Assembly (NCBI GenBank): GCA_036389135.1
Contig: DASVQP010000070.1
Span: forward strand, 62,001 to 126,000
Length of the DNA stretch: 64,000 nucleotides
Source of the DNA: Longimicrobium sp.
GTDB taxonomy: Bacteria > Gemmatimonadota > Gemmatimonadetes > Longimicrobiales > Longimicrobiaceae
Reading direction: 5' to 3'
The position numbers and the translations under genes are program-made. The number at the start of each line of letters is the position of its first letter. The first letter of the stretch is position 1. The notes beneath the pieces were generated by a model. The model searched no databases and was not told the DNA's origin. It saw only the letters and a program-made list of their open reading frames with translations. Positions 25,530 to 34,067 of this stretch are shown here, piece after piece.

Positions 25530-26483
25530 ATGACATCAAACATGCTGACCGTCGCCATCGCGCAGGCGGAGGTCGCGCCGGATCTGGAGGCCGGGCTCCA
25601 GCGCAGCGCGCAGCTGGCGCGGGAGGCGGCGGAGCGCGGCGCGCAGCTCGTCGCCTTTCCGGAGACCTGGCTTCCGGGCTACCCGGCGTGGCTGGACGTG
25701 TGCCGCGACGCCGCGCTCTGGGACCACGCGCCCACCAAGGCCGTCTTCGCGCGGATGGCGCGGGACAGCGTCGCGATCCCCGGCCCCGCCGCCGACTCGC
25801 TCGCCGCCATCGCGCGGGAGGCGGCGATCACGATGGTGGTGGGCGTGAGCGAGCGCGTGGAGGCGGGGCCCGGCCGTGGAACGCTCTTCAACTCGCTCCT
25901 CACCTTTGCGCCGGACGGGCGGCTGCTGAACCACCATCGCAAGCTGGTGCCCACCTACACCGAGCGCCTGGTGTGGGGCCCCGGCGACGCCGAAGGCCTC
26001 CGCGCCGTCGACACCCCCGCCGCCCGCGTGGGTGGCCTGGTCTGCTGGGAGCACTGGATGCCGCTCGCCCGCCAGGCGATGCACGACTCGGGCGAGGACG
26101 TGCACGTGGCCGTGTGGCCCACCGCTCACGAGATGCACCAGGTGGCCAGCCGGCAGTACGCCTTCGAGGCGCGCTGCTTCGTCCTGGCCGTGGGCGGTCT
26201 GATGCGCGCCTCCGCCCTGCCCCCCGAGCTGGAGCCGCACCCCGGCCGCATCGCATCGCCGGACGCGTGGGTGCTGCGCGGCGGGAGCTCCGTCATCGGT
26301 CCCGACGGCCACTACATCGTGGAGCCGGTGTACGACGAGCCCCGCCTGATCGTGGCGGAGCTCGACCTCGGCCGCATCCGCGAGGAGTCCATGACGCTGG
26401 ACGTCACGGGCCACTACGCGCGCACCGAGCTCTTCGACTTCGCCCCGCGCCGCTCCGGCAAGCGCAGCGCGGGCGAGGGTTGA
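25530..26483 (+). CDS. Nitrilase
   Basis: Carbon-nitrogen hydrolase of the true nitrilase branch, converting R-CN to the carboxylate and ammonia. Length is 317 residues from ATG 25530; a second ATG at 25542 is possible. The catalytic triad is complete: Glu45 (FPETW), Lys138 (HHRKLVPT) and Cys172 (VCWEHWMP). The CWEHWMP form is typical of nitrilases rather than amidases. It starts a plus-strand run of four closely spaced genes. Confidence 0.9.
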   Translation: MTSNMLTVAIAQAEVAPDLEAGLQRSAQLAREAAERGAQLVAFPETWLPGYPAWLDVCRDAALWDHAPTKAVFARMARDSVAIPGPAADSLAAIAREAAITMVVGVSERVEAGPGRGTLFNSLLTFAPDGRLLNHHRKLVPTYTERLVWGPGDAEGLRAVDTPAARVGGLVCWEHWMPLARQAMHDSGEDVHVAVWPTAHEMHQVASRQYAFEARCFVLAVGGLMRASALPPELEPHPGRIASPDAWVLRGGSSVIGPDGHYIVEPVYDEPRLIVAELDLGRIREESMTLDVTGHYARTELFDFAPRRSGKRSAGEG

Positions 26484-26515
26484 ACGACGATCTCACTGGA
26501 GGCCACAGAGAGACG

Positions 26516-26845
26516 ATGACGACCATCCTGCTCCTGATCCTATCCAACGTTTTCATGACGTTCGCGTGGTACGGGCACCTCAAGCACCGCTCGGCCCCGC
26601 TGGTGACGGTGATCCTGGTGAGCTGGGGGATCGCCTTTTTCGAGTACTGCTTCCAGGTGCCGGCGAACCGCATGGGCTACGGGCGGTACAATGCGGCGCA
26701 GCTCAAGACGATCCAGGAAGTGATCTCGCTGACGGTCTTCGCCATCTTCTCGGTGCTCTACCTGCGCGAGGAGTTCCGCTGGAACTACGCGGTGGGGTTC
26801 GCGCTGATCGTGGCCGCCGTCTTCGTGATCTTCCACGAATGGTGA
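26516..26845 (+). CDS. DUF486 (DMT-like) small membrane protein
   Basis: The 109-residue protein has four membrane helices, matching the DUF486/COG3169 family of small drug/metabolite transporter-like proteins (characteristic FEYCFQVPANRMGYG block). The function of the family is unknown. Its last bases overlap the start of the next gene, so translation is coupled. Confidence 0.85.
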   Translation: MTTILLLILSNVFMTFAWYGHLKHRSAPLVTVILVSWGIAFFEYCFQVPANRMGYGRYNAAQLKTIQEVISLTVFAIFSVLYLREEFRWNYAVGFALIVAAVFVIFHEW

Positions 26846-27453
26846 CGCTCGTCTTCGTCCGCGCGCCCGTGGCGGGACGGGTGAAGACGCGCCTGGCCGC
26901 CGCCCTCGGCGCGGAGGGGGCGCTGCGCGTCTACCGGCGCCTGGCCGAGCACACGCTCCATGAGGCGCGGGCGCTGGGTGGCGAGGTGCGCGTCCACTTC
27001 ACCCCCGCGGATGCCGGGGCCGAGGTGCGCGCCTGGCTCGGCGAAGGCCCGCTCTACCTCCCGCAGTCCGCCGGCGATCTGGGCGCGCGCATGGAGGCCG
27101 CCTTCCGCGCCGCGTTCCATGACGGGGCGGATCGCGTCGTCATCATCGGCTCCGACCTTCCTGATCTTTCCACGGCGCTGCTGCGGCGAGCCTTCGATGC
27201 GCTGGAGTCGCACCCCGCGGTGATCGGCCCGGCGCGCGACGGGGGCTACTATCTCCTCGGGATGCGGATGATGATCGAAGGCTTGTTCGATGGCATCCCG
27301 TGGAGCACGGACGAGGTGCTCGCCCGCGCGCTGGAGCGGTTGCACGCGGCCGGCATCGAGCCCGCCCTCCTCGACACGCTCTCCGATGTAGACGAGCTGG
27401 ACGACCTCCCCGCCGGCTGGGCGGAGTGGGCGCGCGATGAGGCGTCACCGTGA
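26839..27453 (+). CDS. TIGR04282-family (DUF2064) glycosyltransferase-like protein
   Basis: The 204-residue nucleotide-sugar transferase-like enzyme starts at ATG 26839, overlapping the upstream gene by seven bases. It has the APVAGRVKTRL motif near the N-terminus, IIGSDLPDL and ARDGGYYLLG in the active region, all typical of TIGR04282. This family is often encoded beside TIGR04283 glycosyltransferases in arsenosugar-type clusters; here a TIGR04283 gene is at 29691. Confidence 0.85.
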   Translation: MVTLVFVRAPVAGRVKTRLAAALGAEGALRVYRRLAEHTLHEARALGGEVRVHFTPADAGAEVRAWLGEGPLYLPQSAGDLGARMEAAFRAAFHDGADRVVIIGSDLPDLSTALLRRAFDALESHPAVIGPARDGGYYLLGMRMMIEGLFDGIPWSTDEVLARALERLHAAGIEPALLDTLSDVDELDDLPAGWAEWARDEASP

Positions 27454-28019
27454 GTATGATCGAGTGGATCGCGGCCGCATTCGGTGTTGTAAGCGTCTGG
27501 CTGAGCGTGCGCGAGAACGTGTGGAGCTGGCCCACGGCCATCGTCAACACGGCGCTCTACGTCCTCGTCTTCCGCGACGCGCGGCTCTACGCGGACATGG
27601 GGCTGCAGGTGATCTACATCGCCATCTCGCTGTACGGCTGGTATCACTGGCTGCACGGCGGCACCGGCCATGGCGAGCTGCGCGTATCCCGCATTCGCCG
27701 GCGCGAGCTCCTCTACCTGCCCGTGCTTGCGGTGGCGGGCACCCTGGCGCTCGCGACGCTCCTGAGCCGCTATACGGACGCCACACTCCCGTACCTGGAC
27801 TCCGCGCTCACCGTGTGCAGCCTGATCGCGCAGTGGCTGATGACGCGCAAGGTGCTGGAGAACTGGATGCTGTGGGTCGCGCTCGACGTGGCGTACGTCG
27901 GGCTCTTCATCCACCGCGCGCTCTACCCGACGGCGCTCCTCTACGCCGTCTTCCTCGTTCTCGCCGCGATGGGCCACGTGCAATGGACCCGCTCGTACCG
28001 AGCGCACGCACCAGGCTGA
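27450..28019 (+). CDS. pnuC: Nicotinamide riboside/mononucleotide transporter PnuC
   Basis: Inner-membrane vitamin B3 transporter, 189 residues. GTG 27450 overlaps the upstream TGA; an ATG two codons later is also possible. It has about seven membrane helices and the family motif WSWPTAIVNTALY near residues 25-37, plus the conserved LYGWYHWLHG block. It feeds NAD synthesis. It is co-translated with the TIGR04282 gene and converges on hipA. Confidence 0.9.
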   Translation: MSMIEWIAAAFGVVSVWLSVRENVWSWPTAIVNTALYVLVFRDARLYADMGLQVIYIAISLYGWYHWLHGGTGHGELRVSRIRRRELLYLPVLAVAGTLALATLLSRYTDATLPYLDSALTVCSLIAQWLMTRKVLENWMLWVALDVAYVGLFIHRALYPTALLYAVFLVLAAMGHVQWTRSYRAHAPG

Positions 28020-28051
28020 ACCCTGGCGATTTCGTGCCCATCAACGCGGAC

Positions 28052-29356
28052 TCACCGTGCGCCGAGCTCCGCGGCACAATAGGAGGCACGAGCCGCCACG
28101 GCGCGTGCCAACCGCTGGAGGTACTTCGCGTCGAGCCCCTCCTCGTCCACTAGCCGCTCGGCCACGGATGGCGCGGCATCGGCCGATGTTTGCGCCAGCG
28201 CCGCGATTCGCTGTGATGTGCTACGGGATAGACGGCTGCGTTGCGTCTCACGCGCCCACGCGTCACGGCCGATCTGATCCAGAGCGGTATGCCCCCCGAC
28301 CGCCATGGCCATGCGCAGGTTTCGCATCTGCCGGCCCCGCGCCGCGAGGCCGAGGGCGCTCGATAGGTCGTAGAGCGGCGCCAGTGCCGCCTTCGCTCCA
28401 GGTTCGATCAGGAGTGAGAAATTCCGAAGGTGCGCATCAGTTCCGGCGGTCAGCCAGGCGTATCCCACGCCCTTGATGAAGTCGTCCACATCACCAGGAG
28501 AGGCATAGTCACGCAACAGGTCCACGATTTCCTTGATCCCCGCTCCAGTGTGTGACGCGTACTTGAATGCGGGATCCAGCCCCAGCGCCTGCGCCATATC
28601 CTCCTGATGCAGGCGCCGCACGTATCCATCGGCGTCCGCGGATCTGTCGTATCGCTCTACCGCGATCGCACTCTGCCTCTCGAATCGGATTACCCGTGAC
28701 GCCGCTGCGGGCAATCCCACGGCGCGAGCCAACTGCAGGCAGAAGTGCTCGTTCTCGTTGTGGCCCGTCACCCCCGGCACGGGAGGCTTCAGGATGTGTG
28801 TGCTGGCGCGCCACCCGGACGGCCGGCCCCACCGCTGTCCTTCCACATCCCACACCAGAGCGACCTTGCCCAGTGCTCCTGGAAGGCTGAACTGGCCGGT
28901 GTGCACGATGCGCCGGTGAGGCGACGCGCGCGCTGCCACTTCTCTCAACAGAGTCTCGATCGCAGCTTCATCCAACCACTCGACCGAGGAGACAACGCGG
29001 CCATCCATGATCTCGGCCGCGCGTTCGGGTGCCGCGAACTGGACCGCCCCCACGCAGTCCTCCCCTATCGCTGCAAGCACCGCATACGGATCGTCACGCG
29101 ACACGCCGAACTCGGCTTCGATCTCCTGAAGCCTCGCCTCGTTGTCCGGGAGCAGGCCGCGCAGCCAGTAGCGGACCCGGGTCCCTTCGTACTCCGGCGC
29201 GAAAAGCGAAAGGGCGAGAGATACCGGGTACGCATCAGGATCGCTGAGCCAGCTCTCCGCGTATCGGAAGCGATAGGTATGGGTATCGGCCGTCCTCACC
29301 AGGTGGCCCGCGAGGTGTCGGTCGAGAAGCACCGTGAGTTCGCGCGGCACGGTCAT
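28052..29356 (-). CDS. hipA: HipA-type toxin kinase
   Basis: Ser/Thr kinase toxin that typically phosphorylates glutamyl-tRNA synthetase and causes growth arrest. Length is 434 residues, normal for HipA. The gating loop reads FSLPGALGKVAL (usual FSxAGAQEK), followed by the ATP-binding Lys in THILKPP, the catalytic loop AGTDAHLRNFSLL and the metal-binding Asp in LYDLSSA. In E. coli HipA the loop is GNTDAHGKN, so the key Asp and Asn are retained. The start codon overlaps hipB by four bases. Confidence 0.9.
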   Translation of the reverse strand: MTVPRELTVLLDRHLAGHLVRTADTHTYRFRYAESWLSDPDAYPVSLALSLFAPEYEGTRVRYWLRGLLPDNEARLQEIEAEFGVSRDDPYAVLAAIGEDCVGAVQFAAPERAAEIMDGRVVSSVEWLDEAAIETLLREVAARASPHRRIVHTGQFSLPGALGKVALVWDVEGQRWGRPSGWRASTHILKPPVPGVTGHNENEHFCLQLARAVGLPAAASRVIRFERQSAIAVERYDRSADADGYVRRLHQEDMAQALGLDPAFKYASHTGAGIKEIVDLLRDYASPGDVDDFIKGVGYAWLTAGTDAHLRNFSLLIEPGAKAALAPLYDLSSALGLAARGRQMRNLRMAMAVGGHTALDQIGRDAWARETQRSRLSRSTSQRIAALAQTSADAAPSVAERLVDEEGLDAKYLQRLARAVAARASYCAAELGAR

Positions 29357-29586
29357 TCAGCACCCCCATGGCTCTCATTCGGCCCCCGCGCGTCCAGACG
29401 AATACCGAGCGCTCCCAGGGTTCGAAGCACGAGAGCGATCTCCAACCTCTCCCGTCCTCCCTCCAGCGCGGCGATCCACTGGCGAGTGCACCCAACTCGC
29501 TCAGCTACCTCCTGCATGCTGAGCCCCTGACGCTTGCGCTCAGTGTGCACCAGGAGCCCCAGCTCACGAATGGTTCTAAGCCTCAT
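29353..29586 (-). CDS. hipB: HipB-like antitoxin (HTH)
   Basis: The 77-residue Xre-type helix-turn-helix protein (GLSMQEVAERVGCTRQWIAALEGG) binds and inhibits HipA and represses its own operon. Gene order hipB-hipA with ATGA overlap is standard. The C-terminal tail is short. It starts at ATG 29586. Confidence 0.88.
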   Translation of the reverse strand: MRLRTIRELGLLVHTERKRQGLSMQEVAERVGCTRQWIAALEGGRERLEIALVLRTLGALGIRLDARGPNESHGGAE

Positions 29587-29615
29587 GGTTTCGCATCAGT
29601 TAACGATCACTAACA

Positions 29616-29659
29616 ATCATCGGTATGTTGATGATCGCTGACATTATCTCCGATGTCAA
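29616..29659 (-). promoter_or_regulatory. hipBA promoter and operator
   Basis: On the minus strand TTGACA (29659-29654) is followed after 17 bases by GATCAT (29636-29631) as a weak -10 box. That box overlaps the right arm of the palindrome ATCATC (29616-29621) / GATGAT (29630-29635). A GTTA...TAAC pair lies further downstream. The AT-rich, palindrome-bearing region fits an autoregulated HipB operator. Confidence 0.55.
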
Positions 29660-29690
29660 CGTTCGTTAACTTATTCGAGAATGGTAGAGA

Positions 29691-30386
29691 TCAGCGACGC
29701 GACGGGTTAGCGTACCGCCGCGCCAGCTCCGCCGGGTCCGCGCCGCGGAAATAGGACCAGCGCAGGCGCCACATCAGCAGGATGGTGCGCGCGACTCCGC
29801 GCTCCTCCCAGCGGCGGCTGGAGGTGGTCACGCATGCGCGGAGGCAGAGCGGCGGGCCCAGGCGCTTGAGGGCGCGGGTGATGGCGACGTCCTCCATCAG
29901 CGGCACGTCAGGGAAGCCGCCGACACGTCGGAACCACTCGCGCCGCACGAAGATCGCCTGGTCGCCCGTCGCGATCCCGCTCAACCGCGAGCGGATGCCG
30001 ATCATCCGCTCCACCACGCGCAGGAGCGGATGGCGGCCGGAGAGGCGCACGTCGAAGCGGCCCCATCCCCGCCCCGTGCGCCGCAGCCCGTCGAGCACCA
30101 GGGCGTCGGCTCCGTCCGGGAGCTCGGTGTCGGCGTGGAGGAAGAGGAGGACGCCGCCGGACGCGGCGGCGGCGCCGGCGTTCTGCTGAACGGCACGTCC
30201 GCGTCGCGACGGGATCACCTGGTCCGCCAGCGGCGCGGCCAGGGCCGGTGTGCCGTCGGTGCTTCCGCCGTCCACCACGATCACCTCGTGGCCACGCTCG
30301 CGCAGTGGCTGAAGAGGGGCCAGCGCCTCTCGGATGCCGGCGGCCTCGTCGAGCGCCGGTACGATGATGGAGATCCGCCCGCTCAC
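29691..30386 (-). CDS. TIGR04283-family GT2 glycosyltransferase
   Basis: The 231-residue GT2 enzyme has ISIIVPALDEAAGI at the start, VVDGGSTDGT, FLHADTELP (the DxD-like metal site) and a basic C-terminus; it is typical of TIGR04283. It starts at GTG 30386, overlapping the TolB-like gene by four bases. The acceptor is unknown; family members are linked to arsenosugar synthesis but no arsenic gene is present here. Confidence 0.85.
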   Translation of the reverse strand: MSGRISIIVPALDEAAGIREALAPLQPLRERGHEVIVVDGGSTDGTPALAAPLADQVIPSRRGRAVQQNAGAAAASGGVLLFLHADTELPDGADALVLDGLRRTGRGWGRFDVRLSGRHPLLRVVERMIGIRSRLSGIATGDQAIFVRREWFRRVGGFPDVPLMEDVAITRALKRLGPPLCLRACVTTSSRRWEERGVARTILLMWRLRWSYFRGADPAELARRYANPSRR

Positions 30387-31651
30387 CTCGCGCCGAGCTC
30401 GCCCAGCCTCCGCTCCACCTCGGCCGCGGCGGAGCGTTCGTCCTCGGTGCCGCGCGGGTTCAGCTGCAGCGCCTGCCTGTACGCGGCCACGGCCCGCTCG
30501 CGGTCACCCGCGGCGCGCAGGGCGTCGCCCAGGCGCGTCTGCGCGCGGAACGAGCGCGGGAAGAGCTCGGTGGCGGCCGCAAAGATCTCGGCAGCGTCGG
30601 CGGCCTTGCCCCACGCCAGCCATTCGCCGCCCAACCCCAGCACCCCTCCCTCGGCCGCCGCGAAGTTGCCCCCCGCCGCCAGCCGCCGGGCGAGCGCCGC
30701 GACCTCAGCCGCGCTCCGGCCGGCCTGGAGCGAGTCACGCATCGCCACCTCCAGCGGCACGCGGGCGCTGGAGTAGAAGACCAGCCGGTCGCCGCGCGGG
30801 CTGACGACGTACGCGGTCACGTTCTGGAGCTCGGGCCCGGCGAAGCTCCTCACCGGACGCCACACGGTGTCTCGCCCGGGATCCAGCGTGTAAAGCGTGT
30901 TCCCCTTCCCCATCAGCAGCGTGCCGCGCGGCGTCCACGCGTGGCTGGTGCGGCCGAGCACGGTGGGCGCGACGTCCGTGACGCGACCGGTCGCCACGTC
31001 CACGCGGCGGATGCGGTTGTGGCCGGACGAGTCGGTGCGCGTAAAAGTGACGGCGCGCGCACCCGGCACCCGTTGCGGGGGCAGCGGCGCGGCGGGTGAC
31101 TCCACATCCCTCGTCTGCCCGGTGCGTGCGTCGAAAAGCGCCACTCGGAAGCGCGACATCGGGCGCATCAGCGCAAAGGTGTTGCGGTCGATGCGCGTGT
31201 AGTAGCCCACCGTGTCCGGCCCGGGGAGGAGACCCCGCCGCGGCACGCCGTCCGGACCGTACACCCAGGGGCCGAACTCGCGAAAGAGCGTTTCCGGTTT
31301 CCAGCGCACCGCCAGCAGCTCGCCGCCGGGCTCGACGGTGGGACTGTTCTCGTTCTCCGGCGTGCGCGTCACCTGGGTCTCCGCGCCCGTCGCCAGGTCG
31401 ATGCGGAAGACGTCCGTCTGGCTGGTCGGCCCGCCCCGCTGGCCGGAGAAGACGATGGCGCGCCCGTCCGGGGTGAAGGAGGGCTGCGTGTTGCGCCCTC
31501 CCCTCGTGAGGCGCGCCGGCTCGCCCACCTCCAGCCGCCCGCCCCGCCAGCGGAGCTCACTCACGTACAGGTCCACTGGATTAGCCTCCTGCGCGGCCGC
31601 GGGCGCGGAGGCGAGGCAGAGGAGCGCGACGGATGCGAAAACGCGGTTCAT
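30383..31651 (-). CDS. Secreted PD40/TolB-like propeller protein with C-terminal TPR
   Basis: The 422-residue protein starts at ATG 31651 with a Sec signal ending AAAQ. The body (about 30-310) has WD40-like PD40 repeats such as TQPSFTPDGRAIVFSG and NSPTVEPGGELLAVRW, forming a beta-propeller. The C-terminus (about 320-420) is helical with a TPR-like unit (RAQTRLGDALRAAGDRERAV). It probably acts in the periplasm as a protein-binding platform. It is translationally coupled to the glycosyltransferase behind it. Confidence 0.78.
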   Translation of the reverse strand: MNRVFASVALLCLASAPAAAQEANPVDLYVSELRWRGGRLEVGEPARLTRGGRNTQPSFTPDGRAIVFSGQRGGPTSQTDVFRIDLATGAETQVTRTPENENSPTVEPGGELLAVRWKPETLFREFGPWVYGPDGVPRRGLLPGPDTVGYYTRIDRNTFALMRPMSRFRVALFDARTGQTRDVESPAAPLPPQRVPGARAVTFTRTDSSGHNRIRRVDVATGRVTDVAPTVLGRTSHAWTPRGTLLMGKGNTLYTLDPGRDTVWRPVRSFAGPELQNVTAYVVSPRGDRLVFYSSARVPLEVAMRDSLQAGRSAAEVAALARRLAAGGNFAAAEGGVLGLGGEWLAWGKAADAAEIFAAATELFPRSFRAQTRLGDALRAAGDRERAVAAYRQALQLNPRGTEDERSAAAEVERRLGELGAR

Positions 31652-31733
31652 CGGAAGGTGGTTGGGGACACGTGCCTGGGTAAGGGCCGCCTTCGCCGGA
31701 AGCAGCCGACCAGTTCCGTCTTGAGAGCAGCTC

Positions 31734-31907
31734 CTACTGACTCGCCCGTTCCCGCCTGGCCTGGAGAATGGCGGCGGCGCGCTGGAGCACGTCCATCTCT
31801 TCCGCCAGGCGCTCGCTCTTTTCTCGAAGGCGATCGCTGACAAGCGACAGCTCCCGTTCCTTTTCGAGTGCCTCTCGCGCCTTTTTGACGTTTTCGGTCT
31901 CAAGCAT
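31734..31907 (-). CDS. 57-residue coiled-coil protein
   Basis: A very small, strongly helical protein rich in Glu, Lys, Arg and Leu, with heptad spacing through most of its length. It starts at ATG 31907, overlapping the end of the upstream membrane/coiled-coil gene by eight bases, so the pair is co-translated. It has no signal peptide. Function unknown; it may pair with the coiled coil of its neighbour. Confidence 0.55.
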   Translation of the reverse strand: MLETENVKKAREALEKERELSLVSDRLREKSERLAEEMDVLQRAAAILQARRERASQ

Positions 31908-32253
31908 GCGGTCCTTCCGGGGTGTCGGTTACGTCCAGATAGGGGCTGAGTACCTCGCGCAGTTGCCGAATACGAATCTCCAGAACGCCCACCCGTTGCT
32001 CGACCAGGGTAAGACGATCGTTCCGCTGTGAATCGATTTCCGCATTCAGCGTGACCTCCTGCCCCAGCACCTTTGCGGTGCCTTCAACTCGAGTCAGCGC
32101 GGGCAGGCCACCTGAATACAGTGCTCGTGCGTTCGCGGGCCGCAGGAAGCGAGCCAGGTACAGGGTCGAGATATAAAGGATTCCTCCCGTGAGCACGAGG
32201 AGGAGGAACCGGACGGTCCACAGGAGCGGAAGCCAGAGGAGGATGTGTCCCAT
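31900..32253 (-). CDS. Membrane protein with coiled-coil tail, unknown function
   Basis: The 117-residue protein starts at ATG 32253. One or two membrane helices (about 1-40) precede a helical region whose last part (about 80-105, RLTLVEQRVGVLEIRIRQLR) forms a coiled coil. The next gene encodes a coiled-coil protein. No family was recognised. Confidence 0.6.
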   Translation of the reverse strand: MGHILLWLPLLWTVRFLLLVLTGGILYISTLYLARFLRPANARALYSGGLPALTRVEGTAKVLGQEVTLNAEIDSQRNDRLTLVEQRVGVLEIRIRQLREVLSPYLDVTDTPEGPHA

Positions 32254-32582
32254 GGCCGGAACGCTAGGCGCTAAAATGGCCTTCGGCAATGGAAAACGGG
32301 TCCTCCCACATACCTCCGCCACGTCCTGCGCGCGGCCGTGCAACTGCTGGCGCGTAGCGTCCGCGCCGGCACCGACAGCACGGAGTCAGGTAGACCCGCG
32401 TCGTCCGGGATCAGAGCGGCGAGGGGTCTAGTCTACGTCGCCGCCACCGCGCGCCAGTCCGGAGAGGCGCGAGCCGACGCATCCGGCAAGGCCCGGCACG
32501 CGGTTGTAGATCCAGTTCCGTGTGAGCCGCGTACCCTTTGGCAAGAGACAGTCTGAACGAACCTTGTACAAGGATGGAAGAA
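32254..32582. other. 329-base intergenic region
   Basis: Divergent region between the small membrane protein and the fasciclin gene. I see no gene, strong promoter or repeat here beyond the AAGGA ribosome site at 32569-32573 used by the fasciclin gene. Confidence 0.4.
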
Positions 32583-33167
32583 ATGAAGAAGATGATCGCG
32601 ATGGTGATGGTCGCCACGGCCATGACGGCGGGAACCGCTTCCGCGCAGGCGAGCCGTGCCAATGCGGCGGGCATGTCGCGGGCGGCGGTGATGGTGGGCG
32701 GGCAGTCGATGCTCCCGTCGCGCGACATCGTGGACAACGCGGTGAACTCGGCGGACCACACCACGCTGGTGGCGGCGGTGAAGGCGGCGGACTTGGTGCA
32801 GACGCTCAAGGGTCGCGGGCCGTTCACGGTCTTCGCGCCGGTCAACGACGCGTTCGAGAACCTCCCCGAGGGCACCGTCACCACGCTGCTGCGCCCGGAG
32901 AACAAGGCGGCGCTCGCAAAGGTGCTGACCTACCACGTCGTCCCGGGCCGCCACACCGCCGCGGACCTGATGCGCATGATCCGCCAGGGGAACGGCAGCG
33001 CCACCCTGCGCACCGCCAGCGGCGGCACCCTCACCGCCATGATGAACGGGCCGATGAACGTCTCGCTCCGTGACGAGTCCGGGAACGTCGCGAGCATCTC
33101 CACCTACGACGTGCTCCAGTCCAACGGCGTCATCCACGTCATCAACAAGGTCCTGCTGCCGAGATAG
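32583..33167 (+). CDS. Secreted fasciclin-domain protein
   Basis: The 194-residue protein has a Sec signal (Lys-Lys then hydrophobic, ending AQA) and a single FAS1 domain (about 50-194): DIVDNAVNSADHTTLVAAVK, GPFTVFAPVNDAF, LTYHVVPGR and NGVIHVINKVLLP. FAS1 domains mediate cell adhesion. An ATG nine bases earlier is possible but too close to AAGGA. It is monocistronic and ends in a strong terminator. Confidence 0.9.
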   Translation: MKKMIAMVMVATAMTAGTASAQASRANAAGMSRAAVMVGGQSMLPSRDIVDNAVNSADHTTLVAAVKAADLVQTLKGRGPFTVFAPVNDAFENLPEGTVTTLLRPENKAALAKVLTYHVVPGRHTAADLMRMIRQGNGSATLRTASGGTLTAMMNGPMNVSLRDESGNVASISTYDVLQSNGVIHVINKVLLPR

Positions 33168-33190
33168 TCGCAGGAGCGGGCAAGTGCAGC

Positions 33191-33230
33191 GGGCGCGCCG
33201 GGAACTCTCCCGGCGCGCCCCGCTCTTTTT
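33191..33230 (+). terminator. Strong rho-independent terminator of the fasciclin gene
   Basis: A perfect 13-bp GC stem (33191-33203 with 33208-33220) with a 4-base loop is followed by CGCTC and five T. It is the best terminator in the window. Confidence 0.9.
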
Positions 33231-33328
33231 GTGTGACCCTAAGATGCGCTACGCCATGCAGTTGGCGCATCTGGTGCGCTCTGAAACGACGGCTGTTTTT
33301 CAGCGCCTCCCTTCGTATCTTCCGGGGT

Positions 33329-33778
33329 ATGATTCGAATCTACCTCGACAGTTGCTGCTTCAGTCGCTTGTTCGACGAACAGACCCAGACTCGCATCCGG
33401 GCAGAGACCGAAGCGATCCGACTGATCCTCAGCGTCGTTGCGCGTGGGGAGTGGGAGTTGATCCACAGCGAAGCGGTCGAAGCGGAGGCCGCGACCATCC
33501 CGGACCCGGAGCGACGACGTGAGGTTCTGGCACTCGCGGCCACGGGCACTGTTCGCCTTCCATTCACCCCAGAGCACATCGAGCGAGCCAGGGTACTGAA
33601 AATGCTGGGATTCAAAAGCTTCGACGCGCTTCATGTGGTGTCCGCCGAAGCCGCGGGGGCTCACGTGCTGCTCACGACCGACGATGGAATGATACGAAGA
33701 GCCCGGCGCTTCACTGACAAGCTGTTTGTGCGCATAGACAACCCGCTCACCTGGTTGCAGGAGGTTGCTCCGAGATGA
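33329..33778 (+). CDS. PIN-domain toxin
   Basis: The 149-residue PIN-fold nuclease starts at ATG 33329. It has the first acidic residue in IYLDSCCFSRLFD, then Glu in the HSEAVEAE segment, FDALHVVSAEAAG with the third Asp, and LLTTDDGMIRRA with the fourth. Such proteins cleave RNA, often tRNA or rRNA. The following gene starts inside its stop codon, so they form a toxin-antitoxin-like pair with toxin first. Confidence 0.8.
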   Translation: MIRIYLDSCCFSRLFDEQTQTRIRAETEAIRLILSVVARGEWELIHSEAVEAEAATIPDPERRREVLALAATGTVRLPFTPEHIERARVLKMLGFKSFDALHVVSAEAAGAHVLLTTDDGMIRRARRFTDKLFVRIDNPLTWLQEVAPR

Positions 33779-34023
33779 CTGCTCCGACGATAAAGTCCGC
33801 GGAGGGGATCCTGTGCAGAGTCATGGAGGAAATCGAGCGCGATCTGGGCCCCGAGGGGACGATCGAATTCCTCGAACGGTTCAAACCCGGGAAAGGCGAC
33901 TATACGGCTGAGCGGCACAAGATCCTCGACCGGATCGACCTCTCTGAAGTGCCTGCGCTCGTGGCGGAGCTACGACGCGATGGCCGCCTTCCCTGTGTGG
34001 AAGACGACAACCGGGAGTCCTGA
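33775..34023 (+). CDS. Putative antitoxin partner of the PIN protein
   Basis: The 82-residue acidic, helical protein overlaps the PIN gene by four bases (ATGA). It has no recognisable DNA-binding domain. The order toxin-antitoxin reverses the vapBC norm, but small downstream partners of this type occur with PIN proteins. The role is inferred from coupling. Confidence 0.6.
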   Translation: MTAPTIKSAEGILCRVMEEIERDLGPEGTIEFLERFKPGKGDYTAERHKILDRIDLSEVPALVAELRRDGRLPCVEDDNRES

Positions 34024-34067
34024 GTCGAGAGCGGATCGCACTCTCCGGTTCTAGCCTGATCTGCTCG

